A DNA stretch of 64,000 nt. Source: Aromatoleum anaerobium (GTDB taxonomy: Bacteria > Pseudomonadota > Gammaproteobacteria > Burkholderiales > Rhodocyclaceae). The notes beneath the pieces were generated by a model. It saw nothing but the letters and a program-made list of their open reading frames with translations, did no database searches and had not been told where the DNA came from. The translations under genes and the position numbers were made by a program. Location: positions 38,618 through 102,617 of the forward strand of contig NZ_WTVG02000032.1 in assembly GCF_012910705.2 (NCBI RefSeq), written 5' to 3'. This document shows, one piece after another, positions 61,234 to 64,000 of this stretch (its first letter is position 1; each line of letters opens with the position of its first letter).

Positions 61234-64000
61234 TCAGAAACCATCTCCCGCACCGAACAGACCGTTGGTGCCGACGGTTTCGGCAGGCAGAAACTCGAAC
61301 TCGACCGCATCGATGAGGAATTCGCTGCCGTGCAGCTTCCCGCCGCTGGTGAAGAGTGCGAAACCGAAACCTCCGTCTGCGGTGCCATAGCCGCCACTGA
61401 CAAAATCGGTGCCGTCATAGGCGCCGGCGGTAACCACCAGAGAGTGAAAACCGCTTGCAACCTCCAAAGTCACCTGCTTGCTGCCGTCGGTGCTGTCGGC
61501 GACGAAGGTCTGCTCCGCGACCAGGTTGCCCTGCTCGTCGAAAGCCTGAACGCGCCCGGCTTCGGCAAACATCAGACCGTCGTCCTGAAGGTAGAAGCGC
61601 GACAGGTCGATCGTCGCACGAGACGCATCGTCGGCGAGTTCGAAGCGCAGGGCTTCGCTGCCATCGATTTCCTGCCTTACCGGGCTGCTTGCCGCAGTCT
61701 GGCCACTGACTCCGAGATCGCCCAGATACACATCACTACCCGCCAAACTCACCGGGCTCCCGCTCTGGAACGTAACGGGCGTCCACGCCTCCGCCGCGTT
61801 CTCGCCATCCGCCTTGTGCGTAATGTCGATTTGCGGATGACTCCAGGCCTCCGCCCAGGCATCGCGGTTTGCGGCGGTGAGACGGGCAGGGGCATCGCCA
61901 ATGCTGATGACCTCGGGCTCGGCGGTCGGGCTGACCGCGACTGCCAGCGTGCCGGCATCGTTGTGGGTGCCGTCCTCGTCGACGAGCCCCACCCGGACGG
62001 TGAAGCTGCCGGTGGCGGTGTAGGTGTGGGTGACATCGCCGGCCGCGGCGACGGTGTCGGTGTTGCCGTCGCCCCAGTCGATCAGGTAATCGCTGACGGT
62101 GTCGTCGCCGGGGTCGGTGACCGCGCCGAGGCCGAGGGTGTAGGTCTGACCGACGAGCCCGGTGGCCGCACCGGCCAGTGCGATCAGGGGGGCGACGTTG
62201 TTGACGGTGACGTCGCGGGTCTCGGTGCGGCTGCCGCCGTCCTCGTCGGCGACGGTGACGCTGATCGTGCGGGCGGTGGCATTGACCGGGCCGTCCTCAT
62301 CGTCGGTGAAGACATGGTCGATGCTGCCGCCGAGCGTGGCGAGTTCGGCCGCCGTGACGCTTTGCGCGGCGCTGCCGTCGCCCCAGTCGATCGTGTAGCC
62401 GAGCGTGTCGGCCGCGCCCGCCGGATCGCTGCCGCTGATCGCCAGCGTGTAGGTGGCACCTTCGTCCACGCTCGTCACACCGTCGAGCACGACGTCGGGC
62501 GCGACGTTGGCGACCGTCAGTGTGAAGCTGTCGGTGGCGCTCTCGCCGGGCTCATCCGTGACGGTGACGCTGACGGTGTGCGTGGCATCGCCATCGGCAT
62601 AGAGGTGATTCAGGTCCAGACTCCGGACCAGCGTAGTATCCGATACGACAGTGCCGTCGCCATAGTCGATCTGGTACGTCCAGCCGTCGCCGCCGCCGTC
62701 TTCGCTGTCGCTGAAGGCGAGCGTGCGGGTGAAGGTGTCGCCTTCATTCACGGCCGCGTCCGGTCCGGCGTCGATGGCAACGGTAGGTGTGGCGGCATTG
62801 ACGGTCACATCGAGCGTGCCGGCGTCGGCATGGGTGCCGTCCTCGTCGACGAGCCCGACCCGGACAGTGAAGCTGCCGGTGGCGGTGTAGGTGTGGGTGA
62901 CATCGCCGGCCGCGGCGACGGTGTCGGTATTGCCGTCGCCCCAGTCGATCTGGTAATCGCTGACGGTGTCGTCGCCGGGGTCGGTGACCGCGCCGAGGCC
63001 GAGAGTGTAAGTCTGATCGACGACCCCGGTGGCCGCACCGGCCAGTGCGATCAGGGGGGCGACGTTATTGACGGTGACGTCGCGGGTCTCGGTGCGGCTG
63101 CCGCCGTCCTCGTCGGCGACGGTGACGCTGATCGTGCGGGCGGTAGCATTGACCGGGCCGTCCTCATCGTCGGTGAAAACATGATCGACGCTGCCGCCGA
63201 GAGTGGCGAGTTCGGCCGCCGTGACGCTTTGCACGGCGCTGCCATCGCCCCAGTCGATCGTGTAGCCGAGCGTGTCGGCGGCGCCCGCCGGATCGCTGCC
63301 GCTGATCGCCAGCGAGTAGGTGTCGCCCTCATCGAGGCTCGCCACACCATCGAGGATGACGCCGGGCGCGACGTTGGCGACCGTGACCGCCTTGGTGCCG
63401 GCGACGAAGCTGCCGTCCTCGTCGGTCACCGACACCGTGATGGTGGGATCGGTCGGGCCGTCGGTGTAGGTATGGGTGGCGACGCCGGCCAGTGCCGCGT
63501 ACTCGGCCGGCGTCAGATCGACGACCGTGCCGTCGCCCCAGTCGATGCGGTAGGCGGTCGGGGTGTCCGCGCCGGGGTCAACCAGGGCACCGAAGTTCAA
63601 GGTGTAGAGGCTGCCTTCGTCGACCGTGTCGGCGCCGCTGAGGGCGATCGCCGGTGCGACGTTGGCGACCGTCAGCGTGAAGCTGTCGTTGTCGCTCTCG
63701 CCGGGTTCATCGGTGACAGTGACGCTGACGGTGGGCGTGGCATCGCCGTCGGCATAGAGGTGATTGAGCTCGACGCTGCGGATCAGGGTGGTGTCGTTGA
63801 CCACCGTGCCGTCACCGTAGTCGATCTGGTAGCTCCAGCCATCGCCGCCGCCGTCTTCGCTGTCGCTGAAGGCGATCGTGCGGGTGAAGGTGTCGCCTTC
63901 ATTCACCGTCGCGTCCGGGCCGGCGTCGACCTGCAGCGAGGTCTCGGCGTCGAGATCGATGATTTCGCCGATGGCGAACAACTCGTCGTCCACTCCGGCA
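61234..64000 (-). CDS. Large PKD-repeat surface/secreted protein, C-terminal part
   Basis: The minus strand is open from the right edge to the stop at 61234 (922 codons visible). A GTG at 63991-63993 could start it, but the frame continues off the edge, so I treat it as 5'-partial. It holds seven PKD-like beta domains of 85-100 residues, each with VNEGDTFT/VDEG starts, Y-x-I-D-W/Y-GDG, and H-x-Y/F. The last 230 residues form a different, non-repetitive region (VSLAGSDVYLGDLGVSGQTA, EALRFELADDASRATIDLSRF, GSEFLIDAVEFEFLPAE). Highly acidic and Cys-free, as in T1SS giant adhesins; no RTX nonapeptides are visible. Probable export by the ABC/HlyD pair at 57299-60443. Confidence 0.8.
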   Translation of the reverse strand, partial: AGVDDELFAIGEIIDLDAETSLQVDAGPDATVNEGDTFTRTIAFSDSEDGGGDGWSYQIDYGDGTVVNDTTLIRSVELNHLYADGDATPTVSVTVTDEPGESDNDSFTLTVANVAPAIALSGADTVDEGSLYTLNFGALVDPGADTPTAYRIDWGDGTVVDLTPAEYAALAGVATHTYTDGPTDPTITVSVTDEDGSFVAGTKAVTVANVAPGVILDGVASLDEGDTYSLAISGSDPAGAADTLGYTIDWGDGSAVQSVTAAELATLGGSVDHVFTDDEDGPVNATARTISVTVADEDGGSRTETRDVTVNNVAPLIALAGAATGVVDQTYTLGLGAVTDPGDDTVSDYQIDWGDGNTDTVAAAGDVTHTYTATGSFTVRVGLVDEDGTHADAGTLDVTVNAATPTVAIDAGPDAAVNEGDTFTRTLAFSDSEDGGGDGWTYQIDYGDGTVVSDTTLVRSLDLNHLYADGDATHTVSVTVTDEPGESATDSFTLTVANVAPDVVLDGVTSVDEGATYTLAISGSDPAGAADTLGYTIDWGDGSAAQSVTAAELATLGGSIDHVFTDDEDGPVNATARTISVTVADEDGGSRTETRDVTVNNVAPLIALAGAATGLVGQTYTLGLGAVTDPGDDTVSDYLIDWGDGNTDTVAAAGDVTHTYTATGSFTVRVGLVDEDGTHNDAGTLAVAVSPTAEPEVISIGDAPARLTAANRDAWAEAWSHPQIDITHKADGENAAEAWTPVTFQSGSPVSLAGSDVYLGDLGVSGQTAASSPVRQEIDGSEALRFELADDASRATIDLSRFYLQDDGLMFAEAGRVQAFDEQGNLVAEQTFVADSTDGSKQVTLEVASGFHSLVVTAGAYDGTDFVSGGYGTADGGFGFALFTSGGKLHGSEFLIDAVEFEFLPAETVGTNGLFGAGDGF
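61915..63950 (-). repeat. Array of seven PKD-coding repeats
   Basis: Reading N to C, the units run A (about 63950-63660), B (63660-63370), C (63370-63060), D (63060-62800), A' (62790-62500), C' (62500-62180) and D' (62180-61920). C/C' and D/D' are nearly identical at the DNA level over about 570 bp. B has no second copy. The order shows duplication of a block followed by loss (or absence) of B. Confidence 0.75.

Noticed and set aside
1..64000. tRNA, rRNA, CRISPR array or intact insertion sequence
   Set aside because: No cloverleaf-like gap with a TTCGA arm, no rRNA stretch, no regularly spaced repeats and no transposase with terminal repeats were found; the Rpn-type gene is the only transposase-like item.

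Overview
The window is a GC-rich chromosomal segment of a betaproteobacterium, most likely Rhodocyclales and close to Azoarcus, Aromatoleum or Thauera. That placement is inferred from gene content and order (rpsP-rimM-trmD-rplS, ilvI-ilvH-ilvC-psd-pssA, the holC-pepA/lptFG divergon, a Gcr-type recombinase, PEP-CTERM proteins), not from an rRNA gene. Most of it is core genome on both strands. I see no tRNA, rRNA, CRISPR array, intact insertion sequence or prophage.

Layout. 1-9.7 kb: partial Gcr recombinase, ABC-F ATPase uup, an Rpn-type nuclease with an HDOD protein, acuI, a response regulator with a degenerate GGDEF domain, and prpE. 9.7-11.1 kb: a decay zone with an orphan vapB next to a 29-codon vapC stump, a DUF504 fragment and a broken exosortase-associated acyltransferase. 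11.3-12.4 kb: a PEP-CTERM protein behind a sigma-54-type promoter. 12.5-16.5 kb: a tightly packed three-gene operon (thioester/acyl reductase, acyl-CoA ligase, PP-loop amidotransferase) of unknown product. 16.7-23.7 kb: alkylation repair (ogt, alkA), moaC, bepA, tusA and valS. 24-28.4 kb: a type I secretion locus for a CAP-domain RTX protein. 28.5-40.7 kb: holC, pepA, lptFG, the rpsP-rplS ribosomal operon, a PilZ protein, yihY, an internally deleted wrbA, DUF2069, and leuA with a leucine-rich attenuation leader.

40.7-47.3 kb holds a self-contained haem/redox block: ferric-reductase-like flavocytochrome, two PepSY proteins, a dihaem cytochrome c, a DUF1924 (SHP-like) cytochrome and a two-component system, followed by a TerB-family protein. 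Two almost superimposable operator-like sites, each with four half-sites at exact 11-bp steps, lie in the two control regions of this block. The block separates pssA from leuA, which are usually neighbours in betaproteobacteria.

47.3-64 kb: pssA, psd, ilvC, ilvH, ilvI; a divergent sigma-factor cluster (sigma factor, DUF3619, DUF3106, RDD) whose first gene seems to start with CTG; pepN; then a second type I secretion locus in which HlyD and ABC genes are overlapped by a PEP-CTERM gene and follow a large PKD-repeat surface protein that runs off the right edge. No exosortase and no TolC are encoded in the window.
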